Assembly: GCF_000155635.1 (NCBI RefSeq)
Contig: NZ_DS990556.1
Location: 672,416-736,415 of the forward strand
Length of the DNA: 64,000 nt
Direction of reading: 5' to 3'
Origin: Cyanobium sp. PCC 7001
GTDB taxonomy: Bacteria; Cyanobacteriota; Cyanobacteriia; PCC-6307; Cyanobiaceae
The position numbers were made by a program, and so were the translations under genes. Shown here one piece after another: positions 1-10,529 of the stretch. Position 1 is the first letter of the stretch. Every line of letters begins with the position of its first letter. The notes under the pieces were generated by a model. The model was not told where the DNA came from and ran no database searches. It saw only the letters and a program-made list of their open reading frames with translations.

Positions 1-928
1 GGATGAGCACCAGGGCGATCAGCAGTCCGGCCCAGGCCACGCTGAGCAGCCGGCTGGGGAAGCTCAGCAGACCGAGCATCACGAACAGCACGATCTGCCC
101 CAACCAGGCGATGGCATCGTGAAAGGCGAGGATGCCCGGCCGGAACACCAGCGAGCTGCTGCCGATCACCATTCCGGCCAGATACACCGCCAGAAAGCCG
201 CTGCCCCCCAGCACGGACGCCAGACCGAAGGCCACCAGTCCGAAGCCGAGCGCCAGCAGCGGATAGAGGCCGGGGTAGTCGAGGTTGATGCGGTTGACGG
301 CTCGGGCCGCCAGCACGCCCACGGCGGCCCCGCACAGGCTGCCCACGCCGAACTGGGCCAGAAACAGCAGCAGCAGGGCCTGGGCCGAATCCGCCTCGCC
401 GCTGATCACGCCGATCAGGCCGATGGTGAGGAAGATCGCCATCGGATCGTTCGAGCCGCTCTCCACCTCGAGCGTGGCGGTGAGCTTCTCGGGCAGCTTC
501 AGTCCACTGGTGCGGAGCATGGAGAACACCGCTGCCGCATCGGTGGAACCCACGATGCTGCCCAGCAGCAGCCCCTGCAGGATGGGCATCCCCAGCACCC
601 AGGCCGCTGCCAGCCCCGTGATCAGGGAGGTGAGCAGCACACCCAGGGTGGAGAGCGCCAGCGCCGGCCGCCAGACCCGGCGCGCCGAGGCCGGCGAGGT
701 GCGCAGTCCGCCGTCGAACAGGATCAGGGCGAGGGCCACGCTGCCCACGTTGTTCGCCAGCGGGTAATCCTCGAAGGGAATGCCGCCCAGTCCTTCGGAG
801 CCGGCCACCATGCCCAGCCCGAGGAACAGCACCAGCACGGGCACCCCCAGCCGCGCCGAGAATTTGCTGGAGGCGATGCCCAGCAGCAGCAACACCCCGC
901 CCAGCAGCACCGAGGCCTGTATCGACAC
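1..928 (-). CDS. CPA1/NhaP-type Na+(K+)/H+ antiporter, 3' end missing
   Basis: Integral membrane cation/proton antiporter that would exchange Na+ or K+ for protons at the cytoplasmic or thylakoid membrane. About 309 codons are visible and the frame is still open at the left edge, so the C-terminal part is missing. The translation is a series of hydrophobic segments. It carries family hallmarks: GVPVLVLFLGLGMVAGSEG near the N-terminus, GSTDAAAVFS mid-protein, and ESGSNDP, which contains the Asn-Asp pair typical of the CPA1 branch. I chose GTG at 928 because the first membrane segment starts just after it; the frame stays open further upstream without an ATG, so a slightly earlier rare start is possible. 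The fold is sure; the transported ion cannot be read from the sequence. Confidence 0.85.
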   Translation of the reverse strand, partial: MSIQASVLLGGVLLLLGIASSKFSARLGVPVLVLFLGLGMVAGSEGLGGIPFEDYPLANNVGSVALALILFDGGLRTSPASARRVWRPALALSTLGVLLTSLITGLAAAWVLGMPILQGLLLGSIVGSTDAAAVFSMLRTSGLKLPEKLTATLEVESGSNDPMAIFLTIGLIGVISGEADSAQALLLLFLAQFGVGSLCGAAVGVLAARAVNRINLDYPGLYPLLALGFGLVAFGLASVLGGSGFLAVYLAGMVIGSSSLVFRPGILAFHDAIAWLGQIVLFVMLGLLSFPSRLLSVAWAGLLIALVLI

Positions 929-958
929 CTGCTCGCTGGCGGGGATGGTCCAGAGAAT

Positions 959-995
959 GCCGCAGGGAGACGCTGCGGGGCCATGGCCCTGCGGC
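959..995. promoter_or_regulatory. Inverted repeat upstream of the antiporter gene
   Basis: GCCGCAGGG (959-967) and its exact complement CCCTGCGGC (987-995) flank 19 bases that include the 12-base palindrome GGGCCATGGCCC. It lies 30-70 bases upstream of the antiporter start and could be an operator or a leader hairpin. Nothing else is visible in the roughly 210-base gap up to the next gene (929-1141) except extra copies of CTGCGG. The role is unknown. Confidence 0.3.
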
Positions 996-1141
996 GTCCG
1001 TTCTGGATCCGGAGATCCCGATCGCGGTATACCTGCGGCATCCGCGGCGATCCCTGCGGTTCCTAGCGTGTCCTGGCGTGGCGCCCACACTTCGCCGCGC
1101 GTCCGGCCACAGCTCCCGTCTCTCGCCCCGCCTCCTGCCCC

Positions 1142-1438
1142 ATGTCTCCGCTGCTGCTGGTTCTGGCGCTGATGGCCCAGGCGTCGCCCTGGTGGGAGAA
1201 CTACGACACCACCGAGAGCTTCCTCTGCCCCAACCGCGGCCGGGTGCTGCTGGAGCGCAACGACTCCCAGGCCTCGCTGATCAGCGGCGGCTACCGCAGC
1301 ACCTATTTCCGGGAACCCTCCCAGCTTCCGGGGATCCGCTACCGCAACCAGGGCCGCAGCCTGATCCTCAAGGGCGACATCCTCACCCTCGAGCAGCTGC
1401 CCAGCCGGATCCAGTGCACCCGCACCGAGCGGGTGTGA
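1142..1438 (+). CDS. Small secreted protein of unknown function
   Basis: 98-residue protein that starts with a short hydrophobic segment (residues 3-13) ending in a cleavable-looking AQA, so it is probably exported. The mature part has two cysteines (29 and 92) that could form one disulfide. The C-terminal half alternates polar and hydrophobic residues (IRYRNQGRSLILKGDILTLE), which suggests beta strands and loosely recalls MliC-type lysozyme inhibitors. That resemblance is weak and I assign no function. It is followed 34 bases later by another small gene on the same strand. Confidence 0.6.
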   Translation: MSPLLLVLALMAQASPWWENYDTTESFLCPNRGRVLLERNDSQASLISGGYRSTYFREPSQLPGIRYRNQGRSLILKGDILTLEQLPSRIQCTRTERV

Positions 1439-1472
1439 CCCACACTGGGTGCCGACGTCCTCAGCCACGTCC

Positions 1473-1670
1473 ATGACTCCCCTGCCCGACCGCGTGGTGA
1501 TCGTGGCTCTGCTGGCCACCGTGGGCCTGTGTTTCGCCCTGGTGTTCTGGACCGTGAAGCTCCACCCCCGGCAGGAGCTGCCGATGCAGTGGAAGGACGC
1601 TCCCTCCGTCCGCCTCGACGGCCGGCCGTTCCCATCGCCGGCCACCACCCGAGCGCTGACCGTGACGTGA
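1473..1670 (+). CDS. Small single-pass membrane protein
   Basis: 65-residue protein with one clear membrane segment at about residues 6-27 (RVVIVALLATVGLCFALVFW) and a short polar tail that probably faces the cytoplasm or lumen. No family is recognised. ATG at 1473 gives a short polar N-terminus followed at once by the membrane helix. Its stop codon overlaps the start of the next gene (GTGA at 1667-1670), so the two are probably translated together. Confidence 0.6.
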   Translation: MTPLPDRVVIVALLATVGLCFALVFWTVKLHPRQELPMQWKDAPSVRLDGRPFPSPATTRALTVT

Positions 1671-2014
1671 CCGATCCTCCGCAGGCACCCCAGGAACCGA
1701 GCGAGCGCCAGCTCCACCCCCTGCCCACGGGACTGGTGGAGCTCTACGGGCTTCTGGCCGTGCTGTTCGTGCTCGTGCCCGAGTGGATGGCCGGTGGTCT
1801 GATGCTCGGGCTCCAGGGCCGTCAGCAGCGTCAGCTGCTGGCACCGGCGGCCGTGGCCTGGCAGCGTCTGCCGGAACTGCGGCTGGCCAGCATGTCCCTG
1901 GCGGAGCTGCGCCTGCTGGCCCGCAGGCTGCGCCTATGCGGCTATGCGGGGATGGCGCGGGAGCGGCTGGCGGCCCGGCTGCTGCGCCGGCTCAGACGCC
2001 GCAAAGCGTTGTGA
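1667..2014 (+). CDS. Small membrane-anchored protein with basic C-terminus
   Basis: 115 residues from GTG at 1667, which shares GTGA with the stop of the gene before it. After about 20 polar residues comes a hydrophobic stretch (LVELYGLLAVLFVLVPEWMAGGL, residues about 23-45). A C-terminal half rich in Leu, Arg and Ala follows (MSLAELRLLARRLRL...), likely a helical hairpin that ends in a basic tail. A MSLAELR-type start is common in small SAP- or HeH-like helical motifs. No firm family can be named. It ends 15 bases before the tRNA gene. Confidence 0.55.
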   Translation: MTDPPQAPQEPSERQLHPLPTGLVELYGLLAVLFVLVPEWMAGGLMLGLQGRQQRQLLAPAAVAWQRLPELRLASMSLAELRLLARRLRLCGYAGMARERLAARLLRRLRRRKAL

Positions 2015-2029
2015 TAGCTTCTGTTCCGC

Positions 2030-2103
2030 CGGGGCGTAGCGCAGCTTGGTAGCGCACCACTTTGGGGTAGTGGGGGTCGTGGGTTCAAATCCCGCCGCTC
2101 CGA
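2030..2103 (+). tRNA. tRNA-Pro (anticodon GGG)
   Basis: A 74-base cloverleaf can be folded by hand. The acceptor stem is CGGGGCG/CGCTCCG with one G-T pair and discriminator A. The D stem is GCGC/GCGC, the anticodon stem CCACT/AGTGG with loop TTGGGGT, and the T stem GTGGG/CCCGC with loop TTCAAAT. The anticodon at positions 34-36 is GGG, which reads proline CCC and CCU codons. No 3' CCA is encoded. This fits a genome that uses CCC heavily. Confidence 0.95.
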
Positions 2104-2155
2104 TTTCACCGGCCTGACGGTTCCCTGATCCCCAGACTCCTCCAGGGGCGCGGGT

Positions 2156-2464
2156 TCAGGGTTCATGCTGTCGATCAGCCGGCTCAGTGCCGGTTGGCTC
2201 GATCACCGTTGCCGACCCAGTGCACGGGCCGCCGCCCTCCCGTTCAGCCCCCTCCGCCGTGAACCCGACGGGCAGGGCGGACGTGATCAGTCGGGTGCTG
2301 ACCCGGAAGCCCTCCAGCCAGCGGTTCACCTGGTGCCGCAGGGTCGCGGGAACCTCGCGGTGGAGCTGTCCCAGTTCCTGGGCCGCGATGCGCCTCAGGG
2401 CGCGCACATCCACCCGCCAGAGCGCCTCGGCCTCCCGGATCAGCCGGGCCCAGCTGCGGCTCAC
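2156..2464 (-). CDS. Conserved-looking small protein of unknown function
   Basis: About 102 residues from GTG at 2464; the frame is open to a start at 2596 if longer. The core is helical and charged (SWARLIREAEALWRVDVRAL, then a segment rich in Gln, Leu and Arg ending NRWLEGFRVSTRLITSALP). The last 35 residues look disordered. No motif is recognised. Support is only that the residue composition is protein-like on this strand and that no better frame exists. It could still be a chance frame in GC-rich DNA. Confidence 0.45.
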   Translation of the reverse strand: MSRSWARLIREAEALWRVDVRALRRIAAQELGQLHREVPATLRHQVNRWLEGFRVSTRLITSALPVGFTAEGAEREGGGPCTGSATVIEPTGTEPADRQHEP

Positions 2465-2639
2465 CTGCCAGCGGCCGAGTTGTCGCCGCGGCGAGCGGGG
2501 CTCGGGGTGGCGGTTGGAATGAACGGTGCTGGCGATGGCATCACGGCCCGGATGCTCCCAGGCTGATGACGTTGCCGCGTGGCGAGGGGAATCCACCGGA
2601 GGCCTTCATCCACTGGAAGGAAATCCGTGGCCCAGGCCC

Positions 2640-3518
2640 TCAGGCCGCCCGTTGGGATGGCTCCACGGGCACCACGGGAAAGGGAAGGGCCGAAACCTCC
2701 CTGGCGCTCAGCCGCCGGCTCCAGGCCCCGGGCACCGGATCGTTCCAGCGGAAGCCGGCCTGCTTGGCCTTGTGCCGCTCGGCGTAGGAGAGCTGGGCCC
2801 GGAACAGTCGGCGCGGTTCGCGGGCGACCACCAACAAGGCCTCCAGCTCCTCGCAGCGCTGCAACACCTGCGCCAGGTAGATGCAGTCGGTGAGGGCCCG
2901 ATGGGCCGCCCAGACGGGCACGCCATAGGCCAGGGCCAGATCGCGCACGGAGGGGTTGGGCCGCAGTCCCCGTTCCGCCGGCCAGCGGATGTCCTCCATC
3001 GAGCAGATCCAGGGCGCCCCGAGGGCGGGCAGCTCCCCGCGGCCGAACCACTGGCGATCGAAGGCCGCGTTGTGGGCCAGCACCGCGTCGGCGTCAGCGG
3101 CCATCGCCTCGAAACAGCTCAGTCCCTGGCGCCAGGGCTGGGGCAGGCGCGTGGTGGCGGCGGCGATGCCGTTGATGGCCTCGGCCGGGTTCTCCCGCAC
3201 CGGCAGCAGAAAGGAGATCTGGCTCAGCACGGCGCGGCTGGGCACGTGAAACAGGATCGCGCCCACTTCCAGGCAGTGGTCCTGCTCCGGATCGAGACCG
3301 GTGGTCTCGGTGTCGAGGATGAGCAGCGTCTGCGGCAGGGGTTCCGGGCCTGCGGGTGCGGGGGTCGGGGAGACCACGGGCACGGGGGGAGCGGAGGGGT
3401 CTGTGGTCTCGGCCGCAGCGACGGTGGGCGCATCCGCTGCCGGGGTGGAGAGCATCAGGCCGCTCAGCAGATCCTGCTGCTGCCAGGAGCCGCTGGGTTG
3501 CGCAGGGGAGCCGCTCAT
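2640..3518 (-). CDS. DnaQ-like 3'-5' exonuclease (DEDDh family)
   Basis: Cytoplasmic exonuclease of the DNA polymerase III epsilon type. It removes nucleotides from 3' ends using two metal ions held by Asp and Glu. ExoI is DTETTGL (about residue 69), ExoII includes HNAAFD, and ExoIII has the catalytic His and Asp in HRALTD, so all DEDDh residues are present. The exonuclease core is followed by about 60 residues with an RLFRAQLSYAERHKAKQAGFRW segment, seen in stand-alone cyanobacterial members. The first ~65 residues are Pro/Ala-rich and probably disordered. The frame is open to 3599, but that would leave only 11 bases to the divergent peroxiredoxin gene, so an internal ATG (3518, or 3541) is more likely. 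Confidence 0.85.
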   Translation of the reverse strand: MSGSPAQPSGSWQQQDLLSGLMLSTPAADAPTVAAAETTDPSAPPVPVVSPTPAPAGPEPLPQTLLILDTETTGLDPEQDHCLEVGAILFHVPSRAVLSQISFLLPVRENPAEAINGIAAATTRLPQPWRQGLSCFEAMAADADAVLAHNAAFDRQWFGRGELPALGAPWICSMEDIRWPAERGLRPNPSVRDLALAYGVPVWAAHRALTDCIYLAQVLQRCEELEALLVVAREPRRLFRAQLSYAERHKAKQAGFRWNDPVPGAWSRRLSAREVSALPFPVVPVEPSQRAA

Positions 3519-3610
3519 CGACGGAAGGGAGGCTGACCCCATCGTCCCAGCTGCGGCAACCGGCAGGCTGGTGCCGCTGCCTAGGGTTCGCACAATCACC
3601 TGCCAACCGC

Positions 3611-4069
3611 ATGGGTCTTGCCGTGGGCGACCGCGCCCCCCTGATCGCTCTGGCCGACCAGAGCGGCACCGAACGCCGCAGTGACCAGCTGGGCGGCCGA
3701 GCGCTGGTGCTCTTCTTCTACCCGAAGGACGACACCCCGGGCTGCACCATGGAGGCCTGCGCCTTCCGCGACAGCTTTTCGGATCTCCAGGCTCTCGGCG
3801 CCGAGGTATGGGGCGTGAGCGGTGACGATGCCGCCAGCCACCAGCGCTTCGCCCAGCGTCACAACCTGCCCTTTCCCCTGCTGGTGGATCGGGGCAATGC
3901 CCTGCGCAAGGCCTTCGGTGTGCCCAGCGTGCTGGGGCTGCTGCCAGGACGGGTCACCTACGTGATCGACGGGGAGGGGGTGATCCGCCACGTGTTCAAC
4001 AACCTGCTCGATGGCGCCGCCCACCGCCGGGAGGCGCTCGACGCCCTGCGGGCGCTCCAGGCCGCTTGA
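3611..4069 (+). CDS. bcp: Thioredoxin-dependent peroxiredoxin, Bcp/PrxQ type
   Basis: 152-residue thiol peroxidase that reduces H2O2 and organic hydroperoxides. The peroxidatic cysteine lies in FYPKDDTPGCTMEACAFRD. The second cysteine of the CxxxxC pair, five residues later, is the likely resolving cysteine of atypical 2-Cys PrxQ enzymes. The length is normal for the family. The gene is divergent from the exonuclease gene and is followed after about 30 bases by the DUF1350 gene. It probably helps to protect the photosynthetic cell from peroxide. Confidence 0.93.
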   Translation: MGLAVGDRAPLIALADQSGTERRSDQLGGRALVLFFYPKDDTPGCTMEACAFRDSFSDLQALGAEVWGVSGDDAASHQRFAQRHNLPFPLLVDRGNALRKAFGVPSVLGLLPGRVTYVIDGEGVIRHVFNNLLDGAAHRREALDALRALQAA

Positions 4070-4100
4070 GGGCTGACGGGGTGGCCATGACGGGGTGGCG

Positions 4101-4844
4101 ATGACCGGCTGGCGTCAGCGGGGCGAGATCTGGACCCTTGAGCCGGTGGAGACCCCCCGCGGGCTGATCGAATTCATCGGCGGCAGCTACCTGGCCGCCA
4201 CGCCCCAGCTCAGCTATCGGCGCTTCCTGGAGGCCCTGGCCGGCCGCGGCTGGCGGGTGCATGCCTGGAGCTACGTGCCGGGTTTCGATCACCAGGCCCA
4301 GGCCAACACAGCCTGGCGCCAGTTCCGGCAGCTGCGGGAACTCGAGCCCGTGCCGGTGGGTGCGCCTCGGCAGCACCTGCTGCGCCTGGGCCACAGCCTC
4401 GGCTGCAAGCTGCATCTGCTCGCCCCCGATGGCGGTCGCCGCTGTGATGGCCTCGCCGCCCTCAGCTTCAACAACTTCTCGGCGGAGCGCTCCATTCCCT
4501 TCCTGGCGGAGATCGGCCAGCAGCTGCGTTTCCGCAGCGAATTCAGCCCCTCGCCGGAGCAGACGCTGGAGCAGATCGCCGGCAGCTACCTCCAGCCCCG
4601 CAACCTGCTGGTGCGGTTCAGCCGTGACGGCATCGACCAGAGCGGCCGGCTGATCGGCGTGCTGCAGGGCCGGGCGGAGGACGCCTCAACGCTGCTGGAG
4701 CTGCCGGGTGATCACCTCACCCCGGCCAGCGGCGCCCTGCGCAAGCAGCTGCTGGGCGAATGGGCCGACGACCCGGGGCGGCAGCGGCGCATGGAGCGGC
4801 TGGCGGAGCAGATCAGCGTCTGGGGATCGAGGCAGGCGGATTGA
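4101..4844 (+). CDS. DUF1350 family protein (alpha/beta-hydrolase-like)
   Basis: 247 residues from ATG at 4101; a GTG at 4095 is two codons earlier. It matches the DUF1350 family found in cyanobacteria and plastids: RGLIEFIGGSYLAATPQLSY near the start, a nucleophile-elbow-like GHSLG (about residue 97), and LSFNNFSAERSIPF. The elbow suggests an alpha/beta-hydrolase fold, but the family's substrate is unknown. It converges with the DUF502 gene, with 15 bases between the stops. Confidence 0.85.
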   Translation: MTGWRQRGEIWTLEPVETPRGLIEFIGGSYLAATPQLSYRRFLEALAGRGWRVHAWSYVPGFDHQAQANTAWRQFRQLRELEPVPVGAPRQHLLRLGHSLGCKLHLLAPDGGRRCDGLAALSFNNFSAERSIPFLAEIGQQLRFRSEFSPSPEQTLEQIAGSYLQPRNLLVRFSRDGIDQSGRLIGVLQGRAEDASTLLELPGDHLTPASGALRKQLLGEWADDPGRQRRMERLAEQISVWGSRQAD

Positions 4845-4859
4845 TCGGCAGGCCTGCTG

Positions 4860-5486
4860 TCACTCCAGGGACTTGGGCTGCAGCGGTCCGTGGCGTTGCT
4901 CGAAGGCCTTCACCATGGCTTCGCTGCCGGACCCCCAGCGCGCCACGCTCTGCATCGCCTCGGTGAAGGGCACATCGAGCAGGTGCACGCGGCTGGCATC
5001 CACTACGTACACCGCTCCGGCAAAGGGCGTCGGAATGGAAGGCACGAACACCGTGAAGCGGCCATCCTCGAACTCCTCGATCACGAACGCAGGCAGCAGG
5101 CCCTCATCGCTCTCGAAGAAGGCCGGCTTCCACACGTTCTCCTCGCTGTAGCCCAGCATCTGCTGGAACAGGCTGCGGAACAGCGAATAGCCCGGAATGC
5201 GGTCATACAGGCGGCGTTCCAGCCGCTGGTGCAGCGCATGCCCCGCCGGCGTGGCCACCAGGAAACCCACCAGCAGGCAGACCCCTGCCAGCAACAGCAG
5301 CGAGAGCACCTTCTCCACCGGCAGGGAATCCGGCACCAACACCGCCACCGGCTGCACCAGGCCGGAGACGGCCTTCATGGCCTTCACCACCAGCAGAAAG
5401 CTGAGGTAGGCGGGCACCACGATCAGCAGCCCCCGGAAGAAGCTGGTCAGCAGCGAGGCCTGCAGGCGGCGCACCTTGCGGCCCAT
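4860..5486 (-). CDS. DUF502 family membrane protein
   Basis: 208 residues from ATG at 5486, or 211 from GTG at 5495, which would share GTGA with the acsA stop. Two membrane segments lie in the first half (SFFRGLLIVVPAYLSFLLVV and VLSLLLLAGVCLLVGFLV). The second half has the family pattern IPGYSLFRSLFQQMLGYSE, then a strand-rich C-terminal domain with VFVPSIPTPFAGAVYVV. DUF502 proteins are widespread and lack a proven function. Co-orientation and contact with acsA suggest one transcript. Confidence 0.85.
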   Translation of the reverse strand: MGRKVRRLQASLLTSFFRGLLIVVPAYLSFLLVVKAMKAVSGLVQPVAVLVPDSLPVEKVLSLLLLAGVCLLVGFLVATPAGHALHQRLERRLYDRIPGYSLFRSLFQQMLGYSEENVWKPAFFESDEGLLPAFVIEEFEDGRFTVFVPSIPTPFAGAVYVVDASRVHLLDVPFTEAMQSVARWGSGSEAMVKAFEQRHGPLQPKSLE

Positions 5487-5491
5487 GGGCG

Positions 5492-7459
<1,968 letters not shown>

Positions 7460-7629
7460 CGTGGGTCGGTCGGCGACCGCTCCATTGTGATCGGAGACCC
7501 TTCCCCGAGACCGCTCACCGCTCAGGCTGAAACCATCCCGGGCTCCCTTCGGACTCCCTGATGGCCCCCTCGCACCAGCCTCCTGGGCGGGTCCCGGGGG
7601 AGGCCTTCTCCACCGCCCATAACCGCCCC

Positions 7630-7962
7630 ATGCCGGGCCGCCGCTGGTGGTTCTGGTACCTGCACCGCAGCAAGAGGGTGTGGTTCCGGATCGCCCCCAC
7701 TGCCGTGGGTTCGCTCCAACCCTGCTTCCGCTACGACGGCCGCCCGATCCTGCACACCTCGCAGCGCAGGGCCTGGCTGCAACGCAGGCCACCGGGTTCA
7801 CCGCAGCCGGTGGTGTGGGGGGACCGGGTGGGCAGCGGCTTCGGGGCAGGTCCGGCCGGCACCTCGCTGTACCTGCAGCTCTGGACCCGCTGGACCTGGC
7901 TCCACCCCGAAGCCTGCGGACGGCCGGAGCGCTTCAGCGTGGAATGGCCGCGGACGGAATGA
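7630..7962 (+). CDS. Hypothetical Trp/Arg-rich protein
   Basis: 110 residues from ATG at 7630; the frame is open back to 7561. The protein is basic and rich in Trp and Tyr ([20 protein letters not shown] at the start, [18 protein letters not shown] near the end). It has no signal peptide or membrane helix. The aromatic pattern does not look like a shadow of another gene, and the opposite strand has no better frame. No family is recognised. It sits between divergent acsA and the HAD gene. Confidence 0.5.
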   Translation: MPGRRWWFWYLHRSKRVWFRIAPTAVGSLQPCFRYDGRPILHTSQRRAWLQRRPPGSPQPVVWGDRVGSGFGAGPAGTSLYLQLWTRWTWLHPEACGRPERFSVEWPRTE

Positions 7963-8047
7963 CCCCAGGGAGGGCCGGGCTGCACCACGGGCCGTGCAGC
8001 CAGGTGATTCCGTGCCGGCGAGACCTTCGGACTGAGAGGATCGCGGC

Positions 8048-8689
8048 ATGTCTCTGCCTCTGGCCTGTCTATTCGATCTGGATGGTCTCCTGCTGGACAC
8101 CGAGCCCCTGCAGGGGCAGGCCTGGCGGGAGGCGGCGCGCCGGTTCGGCGCGGAGCTCACCGACGCCCAGCTCCAGAGCCTGCGGGGCCGCCGGCGCCTG
8201 GACTGCGCCCGCAGCGTGCAGGCCCTGCTGCCGGGGCGGGTGAGCCTGGAGGAGCTGCTGGCAGTGCGGGAGCCGATCGCCAACCGGCTGCTGCCCGGGG
8301 CCGCCCCGATCGCCGGCGCCCCCGAGCTGCTGCAGCGCTGCCAGCGGCTCCGGATCCCCATGGCCCTCGCCACCAGCAGTGCGGCGGCGGCGGTGGCGGT
8401 GAAGTGCGCCCCCCACCCCTGGCTGGAGGCGATCACGGTGCGGGTGATGGGCGACGACCCCGAGCTGCAGCGGGGCAAGCCTGACCCCGGCATCTTTCTG
8501 CTGGCCCTCAGGCGCCTGGGGGTGGCTCCCGAGCACGCCTGGGCCTTCGAGGATTCGATCGCGGGCAGCCATGCCGCGGTGGCGGCCGGCTGCCGGGTGT
8601 GGGTGCTGGCCCCTGCCGACGCCGAGCGGAGCCTCTACCCGCCAGGGGTGGAGTGGCTGGCGTCGCTCCATGCGGTGCCGCTCCCCTGA
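8048..8689 (+). CDS. HAD-superfamily hydrolase, beta-phosphoglucomutase-like
   Basis: 213-residue cytoplasmic HAD phosphatase or phosphomutase. Motif I is FDLDGLLLDTEP (residues 9-20) with the nucleophile and acid/base Asp pair. Motif II is ALATSS, motif III the lysine in RGKPDPGIF, and motif IV FEDSIAG. The layout with a helical cap after motif I is that of the beta-phosphoglucomutase/CbbY group. The substrate cannot be read from the sequence. It converges with the sds gene. Confidence 0.88.
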   Translation: MSLPLACLFDLDGLLLDTEPLQGQAWREAARRFGAELTDAQLQSLRGRRRLDCARSVQALLPGRVSLEELLAVREPIANRLLPGAAPIAGAPELLQRCQRLRIPMALATSSAAAAVAVKCAPHPWLEAITVRVMGDDPELQRGKPDPGIFLLALRRLGVAPEHAWAFEDSIAGSHAAVAAGCRVWVLAPADAERSLYPPGVEWLASLHAVPLP

Positions 8690-8709
8690 GGAGTGGCCAG
8701 TGCGTCGCG

Positions 8710-9681
8710 TCAGTAGAGGCGGCTGAGCACGAAATCCGGCAGGGCCCGCAGCGCACTGCGGGGCTCGGAGGGCTGCAGCCACTCCAGGGCTTCGGCGGCT
8801 TCCCGGGTGAACTGTTCGGCCAGCGCCCGCGAGCGGGGGATGGCATCGCAGCCGCGCACCAGCTCGAGGGCCTGCTCGAGGTCGCCCTCCTCGGAGAATT
8901 CCCGCTCGATCAGGCCGGCCAGGGCCGGGCGCTCCTGCAGGGCGTAGAGCGCAGGGGCGGTGAGGTAGCCGGAGGCCAGGTCGCTGGCGGCGGGTTTGCC
9001 GAGCTGCTGGTCGCTGCCGGTGAAGTCGAGGATGTCATCCACCACCTGGAAGGCCAGGCCCAGCTGGCGGCCGAAGCGATAGAGGTCATCGAGCCGTGGC
9101 GCCGGCAGACCCGAGAGCACGCCGGCGGCCCGGGCGCTGTTGGCGATCAACGAGGCCGTCTTGCAGTAGCTCTTCTCGAGGTAGGTCTCGAAGCTCTGGG
9201 TGGTGTCGTAGCGGAACAGCCCCTGCTTCACCTCGCCGTCGGCCAGATCCATGATCACGCGGCTGAGCAGCTTGACCACATCGAGGTCGTCGAGGTTGGC
9301 CAGGTGCCAGCTGGCCTGGGCGAAAAGGAAGTCGCCGGCGAGCACGGCCACCCGGTGGTTGAAGCGGCTGTGCACCGTGTCGACGCCGCGCCGGGTGGCG
9401 GCCTCGTCCACCACGTCGTCGTGCACCAGCGAGGCGGTGTGGATCATCTCCGTGATCTCCGCCAGGCGCCGGTGCCGCGGGGTGAGTTCCCCGTCCGGGG
9501 CCACGGCGCGGGAGAGCAGCAGCACGATGCCGGGGCGCAGCCGCTTGCCACCGGCTGCAAAGAGGTGCTCGGCGGCGGCCTGAAGGATGGGGTGGCCCGC
9601 TCCGATCAGGCTGCGCAGATCGGCCAGGAGGGTATCGAGATCCGCCTCGACCGGATGGAGCAGCTCTGCAACCGTTGCCAC
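8710..9681 (-). CDS. sds: Solanesyl/polyprenyl diphosphate synthase
   Basis: 323-residue trans-prenyltransferase that lengthens allylic diphosphates with isopentenyl diphosphate. In cyanobacteria this enzyme makes the plastoquinone side chain. GGKRLRP (about residues 44-50), the first Asp-rich motif DDVVDEAATRRG (from residue 88) and the second, DDILDFTG, are intact. The residues before the first motif are small, as in long-chain enzymes. The start is GTG at 9681. It lies 23 bases downstream of murI on the same strand, in the run amidase-murI-sds. Confidence 0.93.
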   Translation of the reverse strand: MATVAELLHPVEADLDTLLADLRSLIGAGHPILQAAAEHLFAAGGKRLRPGIVLLLSRAVAPDGELTPRHRRLAEITEMIHTASLVHDDVVDEAATRRGVDTVHSRFNHRVAVLAGDFLFAQASWHLANLDDLDVVKLLSRVIMDLADGEVKQGLFRYDTTQSFETYLEKSYCKTASLIANSARAAGVLSGLPAPRLDDLYRFGRQLGLAFQVVDDILDFTGSDQQLGKPAASDLASGYLTAPALYALQERPALAGLIEREFSEEGDLEQALELVRGCDAIPRSRALAEQFTREAAEALEWLQPSEPRSALRALPDFVLSRLY

Positions 9682-9704
9682 AACACCTCCGTCGTGGCTT
9701 GATC

Positions 9705-10528
<824 letters not shown>

Positions 10529-10529
<1 letters not shown>

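Noticed and set aside
1942-2166. A minus-strand ORF that includes the peptide SERRDLNPRPPLPQSG
   Set aside because: It is the antisense translation of the tRNA-Pro gene, a well-known source of false protein annotations.
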